From Dehalococcoidia bacterium (GTDB taxonomy: Bacteria; Chloroflexota; Dehalococcoidia; Lucifugimonadales; Lucifugimonadaceae), in contig DUCO01000027.1 of the NCBI GenBank assembly GCA_012959765.1, forward strand, positions 1 to 64,000: 64,000 nt of DNA, written 5' to 3'. Under the pieces are notes generated by a model. It searched no databases. It was given only the letters and a program-made list of their open reading frames with translations, and was not told the origin of the DNA. This document shows positions 53,590 through 60,685 of the stretch, one piece after another. How positions within the stretch are numbered: the stretch's first letter is position 1; the number at the start of each line of letters is the position of its first letter. Both the position numbers and the translations under genes were made by a program.

Positions 53590-54195
53590 TTACTGCTCGC
53601 TGCGTTCGACGAGCGCGAGCAGCAGGCTATCGAACCCTTTTGGAGTGCGGTCGCTGAGGTGAGCGGGCCACTGAACGCCGATCAACCATTCGCGACCTGG
53701 CTTCTCGATCGCTTCCACAACCTGATCTTTGGCATAGACCGATGGGAGCAGCCCGTCGGCAACGTGGACCGGTAGCAGGCCGTGGGTGTGGGCAGACGGA
53801 GCCGTTACCCAACCTGAACCAGCGATGGTGTAGCCGACCTTTCCTCCTGGTGCCATGAAGAGCGGGTGCTTTGCAGGATCTTCACCGGGTCCACCGTGTC
53901 CCTGGATCTTTACCGGACGCAGACCACCGAGTGCGACGTTAAGGGCATGCATGCCCCAGCCGATGCCAAGCACTGGGTATCTGGCGTCGATTGCCTGTGT
54001 GAGTGCTGGAGGTACCGTGTCTGAATTGTTAAATGCGCCTTCACCGGCGATGAGGAGGCCACCTGCAGCTTCTGGCAACTTGTCGGTGGCATCGAGCGTG
54101 ACAGCCTCGCCGTCGCCGTGCTCGATCGCATCGATAAACGGTTGGGGTGATTCGCCGGGGGCAACGAGTAGCGCTACTTTAGGTGGATTAGTCAT
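53590..54195 (-). CDS. Class I glutamine amidotransferase-like protein without catalytic triad
   Basis: A 201-residue protein with the peptidase C26 / class I amidotransferase fold. The nucleophile elbow that should read GICxGMQ reads LGIGWGMHALNVALGG, so Cys is Gly (residue 79) and Gln is His; the C-terminal HPE is replaced (GVQWPAHLSD). The flanking strands (GGLLIAGEGA, ALNVALGG) are well kept and the frame is open, so this looks like a preserved pseudoenzyme. It sits upstream of gyrA and downstream of pspAB, same strand. It may act as a binding or regulatory protein. Confidence 0.72.
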   Translation of the reverse strand: MTNPPKVALLVAPGESPQPFIDAIEHGDGEAVTLDATDKLPEAAGGLLIAGEGAFNNSDTVPPALTQAIDARYPVLGIGWGMHALNVALGGLRPVKIQGHGGPGEDPAKHPLFMAPGGKVGYTIAGSGWVTAPSAHTHGLLPVHVADGLLPSVYAKDQVVEAIEKPGREWLIGVQWPAHLSDRTPKGFDSLLLALVERSEQ

Positions 54196-54258
54196 TTACT
54201 GATTATGTTGCCCAGATGCTTTGTTCTGAGGCCAGAATTTTCTCGACCCGGGGCGGCT

Positions 54259-54855
54259 TTAGAAAGGTATGCCCCAGAGGCCCATCCACTCGGTAAGAGA
54301 TTTTTCAACTGCCAGACCGTGCTTCCTGAGGTCTTGACCTAGGCGTGCCTCGGTCGAACGGTCACGATCACCTTCGTTATCACCGGTTGGGACGAACGGA
54401 TAGAACGCTTTGCGGTCGTATCGGTATATCCAGTATGTACGCAGACCAGATCGGTAGGTGTTGTCTTCTACGGTTCCAGTGAAGTACAACTCGAACACGG
54501 CTGCCAGAAGATTGTCTTCTGCACCGTTGACTCCGATGGCGTTGCCAACGGTATATACGCTCGAAACGAGATCGCTGAAGTTGCCATCTTCGAGAACGAT
54601 CCAGCGCATGCCCCGGTCGTCGTCCTCAATTTCAAAAGCGGTTTTGGTCGCGCCTTCACCGACATACAAAATACTTTTCAGCTCAAATTCAATGTCATTT
54701 AGAAACGCGTTTTCATCGCTGTTACGGTAAATAACCCCTGCACGCCGAGACGGGGTAATTTCGCCAAGTGCCTGAAGCTTTGCTTCTGCCTTAACCACAG
54801 TCGACATCGCCGACCAGTCGTTTTTTGCAACCTTGTTGCTTCCGAATATTCCCAT
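54259..54855 (-). CDS. PspA-associated protein PspAB-like
   Basis: A 198-residue protein resembling PspAB of Actinobacteria: start MGIFGSNK, central WIVLEDGNFSDLVSSVYTVGNA, then YRYDRKAFYPFVPTG and the end LTEWMGLWGIPF. It has no signal or membrane helix. In other genomes this family is encoded next to htpX and is linked to membrane-stress response; here htpX lies two bases upstream. Its molecular role is not established. Confidence 0.75.
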   Translation of the reverse strand: MGIFGSNKVAKNDWSAMSTVVKAEAKLQALGEITPSRRAGVIYRNSDENAFLNDIEFELKSILYVGEGATKTAFEIEDDDRGMRWIVLEDGNFSDLVSSVYTVGNAIGVNGAEDNLLAAVFELYFTGTVEDNTYRSGLRTYWIYRYDRKAFYPFVPTGDNEGDRDRSTEARLGQDLRKHGLAVEKSLTEWMGLWGIPF

Positions 54856-54857
54856 GC

Positions 54858-55781
54858 CTATCGCAGCCCGTAGCGCATGCGCTGTTCTAGTTCACGGAGT
54901 CGCTTGATCCGTTCTTGCAGAGGCGGGTGGGTCGAGAAGAGGTTCATCGAACCTTCGCCTTTCAATGCTGCCGGAATAATCAGGAATGCGTTGGCTGTTT
55001 GCAATTTTCTCAGGTCTTTATCGGGGATTTTGGCGATCGTGCCACTGATCTTCTCAAGGGCGTCAGCAAGAGCACCCGGATCGCCCGAGATTTCAGCACC
55101 GGTATGATCGGCTCCGTATTCACGGTATCGGGTCAAAGCAAGAACAAGGAGCTGTCCAATGAAATAGACGATGATCGTCACCAGATAGACCATCATGATG
55201 CCGCCACCGCCGTTGTTTCGACGCCCACCCATGCCCCCGAAGAGCATGTTCCAGAACAGCATCGTCATAAGGAAACTGGTAAGCGTGACGAGGAAGTTGG
55301 CGATTGCCAGAACTCGCATGTCGCGGTTCGCAACGTGGGCGAGCTCGTGGCCGATAACGGCCTGAAGCTCACGCTCGCTAAGTCGTTCCTGAATGCCTTT
55401 AGTAACTGCTACAAGAGCGTTTTTAGGGTTACGACCGGTGGCGAATGCATTGGGAATCGCCGTATCAATAACTGCCACTTTGGGCATTGGCATGTCATAT
55501 CGATCTGCGAGCATTTTGACCATGCGATGGAGTTCAGGCTCTTGCTCGGCGGTTACCGCCTTTGCCCCGGTCGACATGAGGATCAGCCTGTCGGACATGA
55601 AGTACTGCACTGCAACTATGATGCCGATGATCGGTACGATGAAAATCATCGCCGTGCCGGCGGAGTACAGGAACAGGGCGAACACCGCGTAAAGGAAGCC
55701 GAGCATGAACATTGTGAAGTACATGCGGGTGACTAAACCACGGTCTTTATGGAATTTTCGGGTTGTTGGTGAACTACTCAT
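54858..55781 (-). CDS. htpX: Zinc metalloprotease HtpX
   Basis: A 307-residue membrane protease: two N-terminal helices, the zinc site HELAH in VIGHELAHVANRD with the third ligand Glu further on (REYGADHTGAEIS), two more helices, and the C-terminal LFSTHPPLQERIKRLREL. It degrades damaged membrane proteins. I start it at the ATG at 55781, which has AAGG eight bases before it, and not at the ATG 17 codons upstream. It is followed by pspAB with a two-base gap, so the two are co-expressed. Confidence 0.93.
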   Translation of the reverse strand: MSSSPTTRKFHKDRGLVTRMYFTMFMLGFLYAVFALFLYSAGTAMIFIVPIIGIIVAVQYFMSDRLILMSTGAKAVTAEQEPELHRMVKMLADRYDMPMPKVAVIDTAIPNAFATGRNPKNALVAVTKGIQERLSERELQAVIGHELAHVANRDMRVLAIANFLVTLTSFLMTMLFWNMLFGGMGGRRNNGGGGIMMVYLVTIIVYFIGQLLVLALTRYREYGADHTGAEISGDPGALADALEKISGTIAKIPDKDLRKLQTANAFLIIPAALKGEGSMNLFSTHPPLQERIKRLRELEQRMRYGLR

Positions 55782-55979
55782 AATCGATACCTTAAGAGCC
55801 AAGAAGGGCCAGGCAAAGATGTTCCTGTGCATTCAGGTTCAATCTTGCACGTAGAATCTTACCGGAGTGTCGGGCCAAGGCGAATAATTTTTCTTCACAA
55901 TCCCCTGCTCTTGGTTGTACATTTCAGCCGACCACATGAACTGTTGTGTCCGTTATTACGGAAATGGAGTCTTTTCAGA

Positions 55980-56927
55980 TTGACCGAATCGCCGCAGCAA
56001 AGCGCTTCAGCCGGATTTACCGATGCCGAACTCGAGCACATTGAAAAATCAGTAGTCCGAGCGGCGATGGAAGCCGGTGAGTTCGTTGCCAGCAGATTCG
56101 GCGGGGTTCTGGAGATTTCGAACAAAGGCGATAAACCCGGCAAGGATCTGGTTACAGATGTGGACAAAGCGAGCCAGCGCCTAATCGGCGAAATCATGGC
56201 CGAGACCTGCCCCGACCACCTATTACTGGGCGAAGAAGACCCGCCAGACGAAGAGCCAGATGCTGCCGATTGGCTGTGGGTTGTCGACCCGATCGACGGC
56301 ACCACGAACTTCGTAAACTCCTCGCTAATCCACGCCGTTTCTGTCGCCGCTCTATATAAAGGAACGCCAGTAGCCGCCGCGATGCGAATTCCATGGTCGA
56401 ACGACGATGGATATCTGCTAATGCATGCGCGCAAAGGCAACGGTTCATGGATCGACGGTTCTCGCGTGCACGTTCGCCCCTCGAGCGATTCGGGTGTTCC
56501 AGTTGCCGGTGTACACGCCGCCACTCCGAGATGGTTTCGCCGAGCGTTCCACATTCTCAAGCCCCTACAAGGAAACCTTGGCGAGCTGCGAGACGGCGGC
56601 AGCACATGCTACGACCAGTTCATGGTGGCCAGAGGATCAATGCAATACGCGATCACCGGCGTCGCATTCACGTGGGACTTCGCCGCAGGAATGCTTTTAA
56701 CGAAAGAATCCGGCGGGAAAGTGATGATTCTCGGTTCCAATCGAAAATTCAAGGAATTCAACGGTTGGGGCGAAGGTTATGCCAACGATTCTGCCACTTA
56801 CGGTCGTATCCGCAAGTGGAAAGGTCTGATACTCAGCGGTGCACCAGAAACAGTCGATTTCGTAGCGGCGAATCTTGGACCGCATATGCCGGGTTTGCTA
56901 CGCAAGCTAAAGTCGTTGTTCAGCTAG
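55980..56927 (+). CDS. Inositol monophosphatase-family phosphatase
   Basis: About 315 residues of the IMPase/FBPase fold with all metal motifs: GEEDPP, VVDPIDGTTNFVN and AFTWDFAAGMLL. Members act on inositol phosphate, 3'-phosphoadenosine phosphate or sugar phosphates. The TTG at 55980 (GGAG about ten bases upstream) is preferred to an ATG at 55827, which would add about 50 residues with no homology. Divergent from htpX. Confidence 0.87.
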   Translation: MTESPQQSASAGFTDAELEHIEKSVVRAAMEAGEFVASRFGGVLEISNKGDKPGKDLVTDVDKASQRLIGEIMAETCPDHLLLGEEDPPDEEPDAADWLWVVDPIDGTTNFVNSSLIHAVSVAALYKGTPVAAAMRIPWSNDDGYLLMHARKGNGSWIDGSRVHVRPSSDSGVPVAGVHAATPRWFRRAFHILKPLQGNLGELRDGGSTCYDQFMVARGSMQYAITGVAFTWDFAAGMLLTKESGGKVMILGSNRKFKEFNGWGEGYANDSATYGRIRKWKGLILSGAPETVDFVAANLGPHMPGLLRKLKSLFS

Positions 56928-57039
56928 AAGCAACAGCTAATCACCCGCTCAACGGCAAGCTTGGTCCAGATGCCTCCGCAAGCACAGCAATCAGCTAAAC
57001 ATCAATCAGCTTACGAACAACACCCAGCCAGCCGAACTT

Positions 57040-57374
57040 TCAGCCTTCGATAACCACCTGCGGATAAAACGCCACGTGGACTTTGATGTTGCTTGCAGCG
57101 TCCGAAGGCTCCGGGTAATACCACGCCACTTCACGTCACGAGCTTCCTGCCCATCAACGGTAACCGAGTAGTAACTCGCCAACCCCTTCCAGGGACAAGG
57201 CGTATTCAAGCCGCTATCGCTGAAATATTCCTGCTTGATCGACTCCGGCTGGAAGTAAACATTGCCTTCCACCACTTCGTAATCTTCGGTTTCAGCCACC
57301 ACTGTTCCGTTGAAAATCGGGATGTCCGCAGTACGAAGTACCTGCACAGCTTGTAGACCCAACCGTCTCAGCAT
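57040..57374 (-). pseudogene. DUF427-domain protein, frameshifted
   Basis: The N-terminal part (IFNGTVVAETEDYEVVEGN, PCPWKGLASYYSVTVDGQ) is typical DUF427. After ARDVK the frame is lost near 57130; one base restored gives the normal end VAWYYPEPSDAASNIKVHV to a stop at 57040-57042. The uncorrected frame runs on to 57006 with unrelated sequence. The start is uncertain (ATG 57374 or GTG 57347). The domain's biochemical function is unknown. Confidence 0.75.
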
Positions 57375-57401
57375 CCGCCAACTACTCAACCAACAACCCA
57401 C

Positions 57402-57429
57402 TGTCATCCTGATGAAAATCAGGATCTAT
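57402..57429. repeat. TGTCATCCTGA palindromic repeat, perfect copy
   Basis: ATCCTGAT-GAAA-ATCAGGAT at 57406-57425, identical in stem and loop to the copy at 14572-14591. It lies at the start of the DUF427 remnant. Confidence 0.75.
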
Positions 57430-57502
57430 GAAAACTCACCAACGAGCCAACTCACCAACACCAACACCACGCAATAACGAACTCGACCGGCAATCCCCGC
57501 AC

Positions 57503-58729
57503 CTACCCCTTCAACGCCACCCTCAGCGCCGGCATCAGGTCGCCCTTACGCCCCGTACCTACCCGCTCCAAACCCAACCACTTAGCCATCAAACGCAGCT
57601 CGTCAGCAAGATTCGCCGCCACGTACTCAAGGTCCTGCCCCTCCTCAGCAAACGCGCCTTTCACCCGAAGAATCCCCTTGTCCCGCTCAGCTTTCAAGTC
57701 GACACGCGCCACGAGTTCTTCACCAAGAACAAACGGGTAGACGTAGTAGCCGTACTGCCGTTTTTTCTCGGGGACATAGATCTCGATTCGATAGAAGAAA
57801 TCGAAAATTCGCTCGATGCGATCACGGTTCCAAACCAGCGGATCAAACGGCGTCAAAAGCGCACGTGCATTGGTTGGCTCTGGTGAAACCAACTCATTTG
57901 GAACATATGCCGGCTCGTCCCAACCTTCGACCTGTGCCTGCTGGATCAACCCCTCTTCAACCAACTCACCAAGCCGAGCCTCGGCGTCGCGATTCTTGAC
58001 GTGATAGTAATTGCCGAAATCCCCAACGGTCCCCACGCCGTGAGCCGTCACAGCAAGCCGCATCATCTCTCGATGTGCATCAACCGTAGAAAGAGTGGTA
58101 CCGTTCAGGTGTTCTTCGGGAATCACTCGCTCAGTTAGATCGTAATACCGAGCAAAATTCTTACGGTCTGCAACCGAAACGGATCCAACGGAAAAGTGCC
58201 ATTCCATAGCGACCTTGCCCGATGTATAACCCCACCACGGCCCTGCTCTCTTTCCAGCCCCATCCAGTTCTGAAGCAGTGAGCATTCCGCGGTCGCGAAC
58301 CTGCTCAAGCACCTCCTCCAGAAATCCCGGTTTCTCTGTAACAAGCTTAGAAACCCGGTGATTTGGCTTTTCCTTCACAAGCCGCGCAATGCGCTTCGTA
58401 AGATCTTCGGTTCCCATCCGCTGCCTGAACAATCGATGGTGTTCAACAGGTACAAAACAGGCGGCATGTGCCCAGGTTTCGAACACTGACTTGTCTTCGT
58501 ATGCCAGCTTGTCGAGCAGGTTGCGGTCGTAGTTGCCGAGTCGAGAAAATAACGGCACATAGTGCGAGCGTTCACACACGCTTACTGAGTCGATCTGAAG
58601 CAAGCCCATCGCCCTTATCGATCCACTCACATCGTCGATTGTTACCTGTTCGTCAGGCCGTTCGCCCGACAGTCCCTGGGCGCGGATAGCTATCCGTTTT
58701 GCTTCTTGTTTTGATAGAGATATCGGCAT
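57503..58729 (-). CDS. AlkX/YcaQ-type DNA glycosylase (winged-helix HTH_42)
   Basis: A 408-residue protein of the HTH_42 superfamily: AMGLLQIDSVSV carries the catalytic QxD motif of the AlkX (YcaQ) branch, followed by HYVPLFSRLGNYD and FETWAHAACFVP, then the winged-helix repeats and the C-terminal LLTPFDPLVWNRDRIERIFDF. AlkX enzymes excise alkylated bases and unhook interstrand crosslinks. It is 14 bp downstream of the SCO1664-family gene on the same strand. Confidence 0.87.
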   Translation of the reverse strand: MPISLSKQEAKRIAIRAQGLSGERPDEQVTIDDVSGSIRAMGLLQIDSVSVCERSHYVPLFSRLGNYDRNLLDKLAYEDKSVFETWAHAACFVPVEHHRLFRQRMGTEDLTKRIARLVKEKPNHRVSKLVTEKPGFLEEVLEQVRDRGMLTASELDGAGKRAGPWWGYTSGKVAMEWHFSVGSVSVADRKNFARYYDLTERVIPEEHLNGTTLSTVDAHREMMRLAVTAHGVGTVGDFGNYYHVKNRDAEARLGELVEEGLIQQAQVEGWDEPAYVPNELVSPEPTNARALLTPFDPLVWNRDRIERIFDFFYRIEIYVPEKKRQYGYYVYPFVLGEELVARVDLKAERDKGILRVKGAFAEEGQDLEYVAANLADELRLMAKWLGLERVGTGRKGDLMPALRVALKG

Positions 58730-58742
58730 AATTGTTGTTGAG

Positions 58743-59591
58743 CTAGACCATCGGCCAGGGAACGTTGCGATCGGGATCGAGGAAAGGATAATGCCCGAAC
58801 TCGATCATCTCTTTGGCCCGTGCCACAAGATCGCCGATTTCTTGTTCCGAAAGAAGATCTTTTAGCTCGCCACGAAGCTCCGAATCAGATTCCAATACCT
58901 TTACAAGCGATTCGACATCGGTCAGCAACTTCGCCGGGTAATCTGTTCCGTTGAATTCGAACATTATCGTGCGGCGACGCGCAATCTGGTTGAAAGTCAG
59001 GCCGTGATCTATCGCCCACAATTGCCCGTCTTCCGAGAGGATACAAGACCCACCTTTACGGTCAGCGTTGTGCACCAGAGCGTCGAACATTGCCATATCG
59101 CGAAAGTCGTCGAGCCCTTCGTCTCTGAGTGAGAAATAGTTGTCGGGCTCAGCGTCTTCTTCGCCATCAACTCCATCAGCAACCACAGGTGCGGCATCGA
59201 TAAACAACTGCACGCTCCCTTCGCCGTGCGGACCGGGTCGGATAACTGTCGGTGGAACTTTAGGCCAACCCAGTTCCTTCGATACCAGATACGCCGCACG
59301 CTCTCGATAGTGAAGCGTCCCGCCCGGAAAGTCCCTCAGCGGTCGCTCGCCAGCCTGTGGCTTGTAGATACCGAAGAACGATGCCGAATCATCGACCTCT
59401 TCGGGTGGATCTGCTTCGTCGTATTTTTCAGGGTCGGTGAGACGAACTACGAACACGTAATTAGAACCGCCGGGGTGAAGTCCCATGCCAGAAATTGGCC
59501 ACTCAGTTAACCGCCGCAACTGGGCACTCTCGTCGATCTCATGAATGCGCGGAACATCCACACCCGGATCGCCAGCCACCTCACCACTCAC
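58743..59591 (-). CDS. SCO1664-family kinase-like protein
   Basis: A 282-residue protein of the SCO1664 family, a PI3/4-kinase-like fold. Kinase-like residues are kept: FFGIYKPQAGERPL (Lys), DALVHNADRKGG (catalytic loop) and WAIDHGLTFNQ (metal-binding Asp). Opens with WPISGMGLHPGGSNYVFVV. In Actinobacteria it is found next to a DUF3090 gene, as here, where the two overlap by four bases. The substrate is not known. Confidence 0.82.
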   Translation of the reverse strand: MSGEVAGDPGVDVPRIHEIDESAQLRRLTEWPISGMGLHPGGSNYVFVVRLTDPEKYDEADPPEEVDDSASFFGIYKPQAGERPLRDFPGGTLHYRERAAYLVSKELGWPKVPPTVIRPGPHGEGSVQLFIDAAPVVADGVDGEEDAEPDNYFSLRDEGLDDFRDMAMFDALVHNADRKGGSCILSEDGQLWAIDHGLTFNQIARRRTIMFEFNGTDYPAKLLTDVESLVKVLESDSELRGELKDLLSEQEIGDLVARAKEMIEFGHYPFLDPDRNVPWPMV

Positions 59592-60136
59592 GATCGATCT
59601 TCACCCATTGGGTTTTCCGTGGGGTTGTAGCCGTTCACTTTTACACAGAAGTGGTTTTCACCGGGGGTAATCGGCGCTTCGCACAGGGGACACGGCTTGC
59701 GTCCGGCTGCGACAACTGCGGCTAAGCGATTTGAAATTTCTTCTGCCTGTGACCGCTGAAAGCTGAACGTGATTTCAGCGAGCGTGGCAGGTTCGGGCTC
59801 TTCCCTTGGGATGTCAGCAGCTACCAACGTAAAGACATCGGATGCGGGGTCGTGCTGTAGAGACATTTCGCCGGTTTTGAACTCGACATGAACTGGAACT
59901 GGTGAATCTACGGGCGGTGCGGGGAACGGAGCCGGATCGGGCGTCGATTCTCTTGTTGCCAAAAATTGTTTTATCGATATGCCAACCTGAAAAAGCTGCT
60001 CTTTTTCCATCCACACAACAGCTTCACCACGCTCGCTTCGCGCGGTGATGTTGAACGTTCGCTGGCCGGGTTCACCTATCGATTCGCAATGGAGGTAATC
60101 GACAAGTCCCAGATCGTTGCGTTCGAACTCGCTCAA
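59588..60136 (-). CDS. DUF3090 family protein
   Basis: A 182-residue protein with the DUF3090 blocks EPGQRTFNITARS, VVWMEKEQLFQVGISIKQFL and a C-terminal zinc-site-like CPLCEAPITPGENHFC. Its TTG start shares bases with the TGA stop of a small upstream ORF, and its end overlaps the SCO1664-family gene, so all three are translationally coupled. The function is unknown; conservation of the pair across Actinobacteria and Chloroflexota suggests a joint role. Confidence 0.85.
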   Translation of the reverse strand: MSEFERNDLGLVDYLHCESIGEPGQRTFNITARSERGEAVVWMEKEQLFQVGISIKQFLATRESTPDPAPFPAPPVDSPVPVHVEFKTGEMSLQHDPASDVFTLVAADIPREEPEPATLAEITFSFQRSQAEEISNRLAAVVAAGRKPCPLCEAPITPGENHFCVKVNGYNPTENPMGEDRS

Positions 60137-60303
60137 TCAATGCTCCAAGCCCGTGCAGGTTCTGAACCCATAGGAATTATTTCACTCAGGTTATCGCCAC
60201 ATTTTAGGCATCGCTCGGCCTTCTGGCTATCCGCTCCGGCCGTTGTCGAATCAAGTTGCATAGTTTTGACTATTCCGTACTCTATCTCTGCAAGTGATAG
60301 CAT
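60133..60303 (-). CDS. Small protein with CXXC motif, coupled to DUF3090
   Basis: A 56-codon ORF (ATG 60303; inner ATG 60261 gives 42 codons). The C-terminal half reads ERCLKCGDNLSEIIPMG, a CxxCG knuckle typical of zinc ribbons, although only one pair is present. The stop TGA overlaps the TTG of the DUF3090 gene (TTGA), a typical coupling arrangement. No clear ribosome binding site precedes either ATG. Confidence 0.4.
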   Translation of the reverse strand: MLSLAEIEYGIVKTMQLDSTTAGADSQKAERCLKCGDNLSEIIPMGSEPARAWSID

Positions 60304-60318
60304 TGGTGATTAAGGCGC

Positions 60319-60621
60319 TGTAGAACTCAGGTTCTACACCACGGAGAAGAGTAGGTCGTATCTATTCGGTTTGAGCGAGCCCGGTATGGTGAGAGCGGGC
60401 ACCTGACAGTCAACTGAAAATCACTCCTGAGCCGTTGTCTGAACGTGGGTTTTTGATTGAACCCGCAAGTAGGCGCAACCGGATTCGTGTTCCGTTAGCA
60501 GGCACGTGGGCATAACAACTGTGCTCTGCTGAGTGGCTAGTGATATCTGGTTAGATGCACTGGCAACGAGGGTGGTACCGCGAGTCATTTCGACCCGTCC
60601 CTTACTGGGGTGGGTTTTTTT
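60319..60621 (+). ncRNA. T-box leader, probably isoleucine-responsive
   Basis: The universal T-box core lies in GAGGGTGGTACCGCG (60568-60582), followed by a terminator ACCCGTCCC (60593-60601) / GGGGTGGGT (60607-60615) and seven T. Upstream, CTCAGG (60326-60331) can pair with CCTGAG (60427-60432) as the base of stem I, enclosing AGAAGAGTAG and an apical GGTATGGTGAG loop. ATC at 60421-60423, in the expected place on the 3' side, is the best specifier codon and fits the downstream citramalate synthase, which leads to isoleucine. Uncharged tRNA would stabilise the antiterminator and allow transcription. A perfect hairpin (TGTAGAAC-TCAG-GTTCTACA, 60319-60338) competes with stem I. Confidence 0.88.
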
Positions 60622-60685
60622 GTGCCCTAAAATAGACCGGGTCTGCTAAGGATCTGAGCGCATATATCAGGAGTTCGAGCGCGCC

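Noticed and set aside
60541-60621. Ordinary intrinsic terminator before cimA
   Set aside because: The preceding GGGTGGTACCGCG core and stem I pairing show it is part of a T-box riboswitch.
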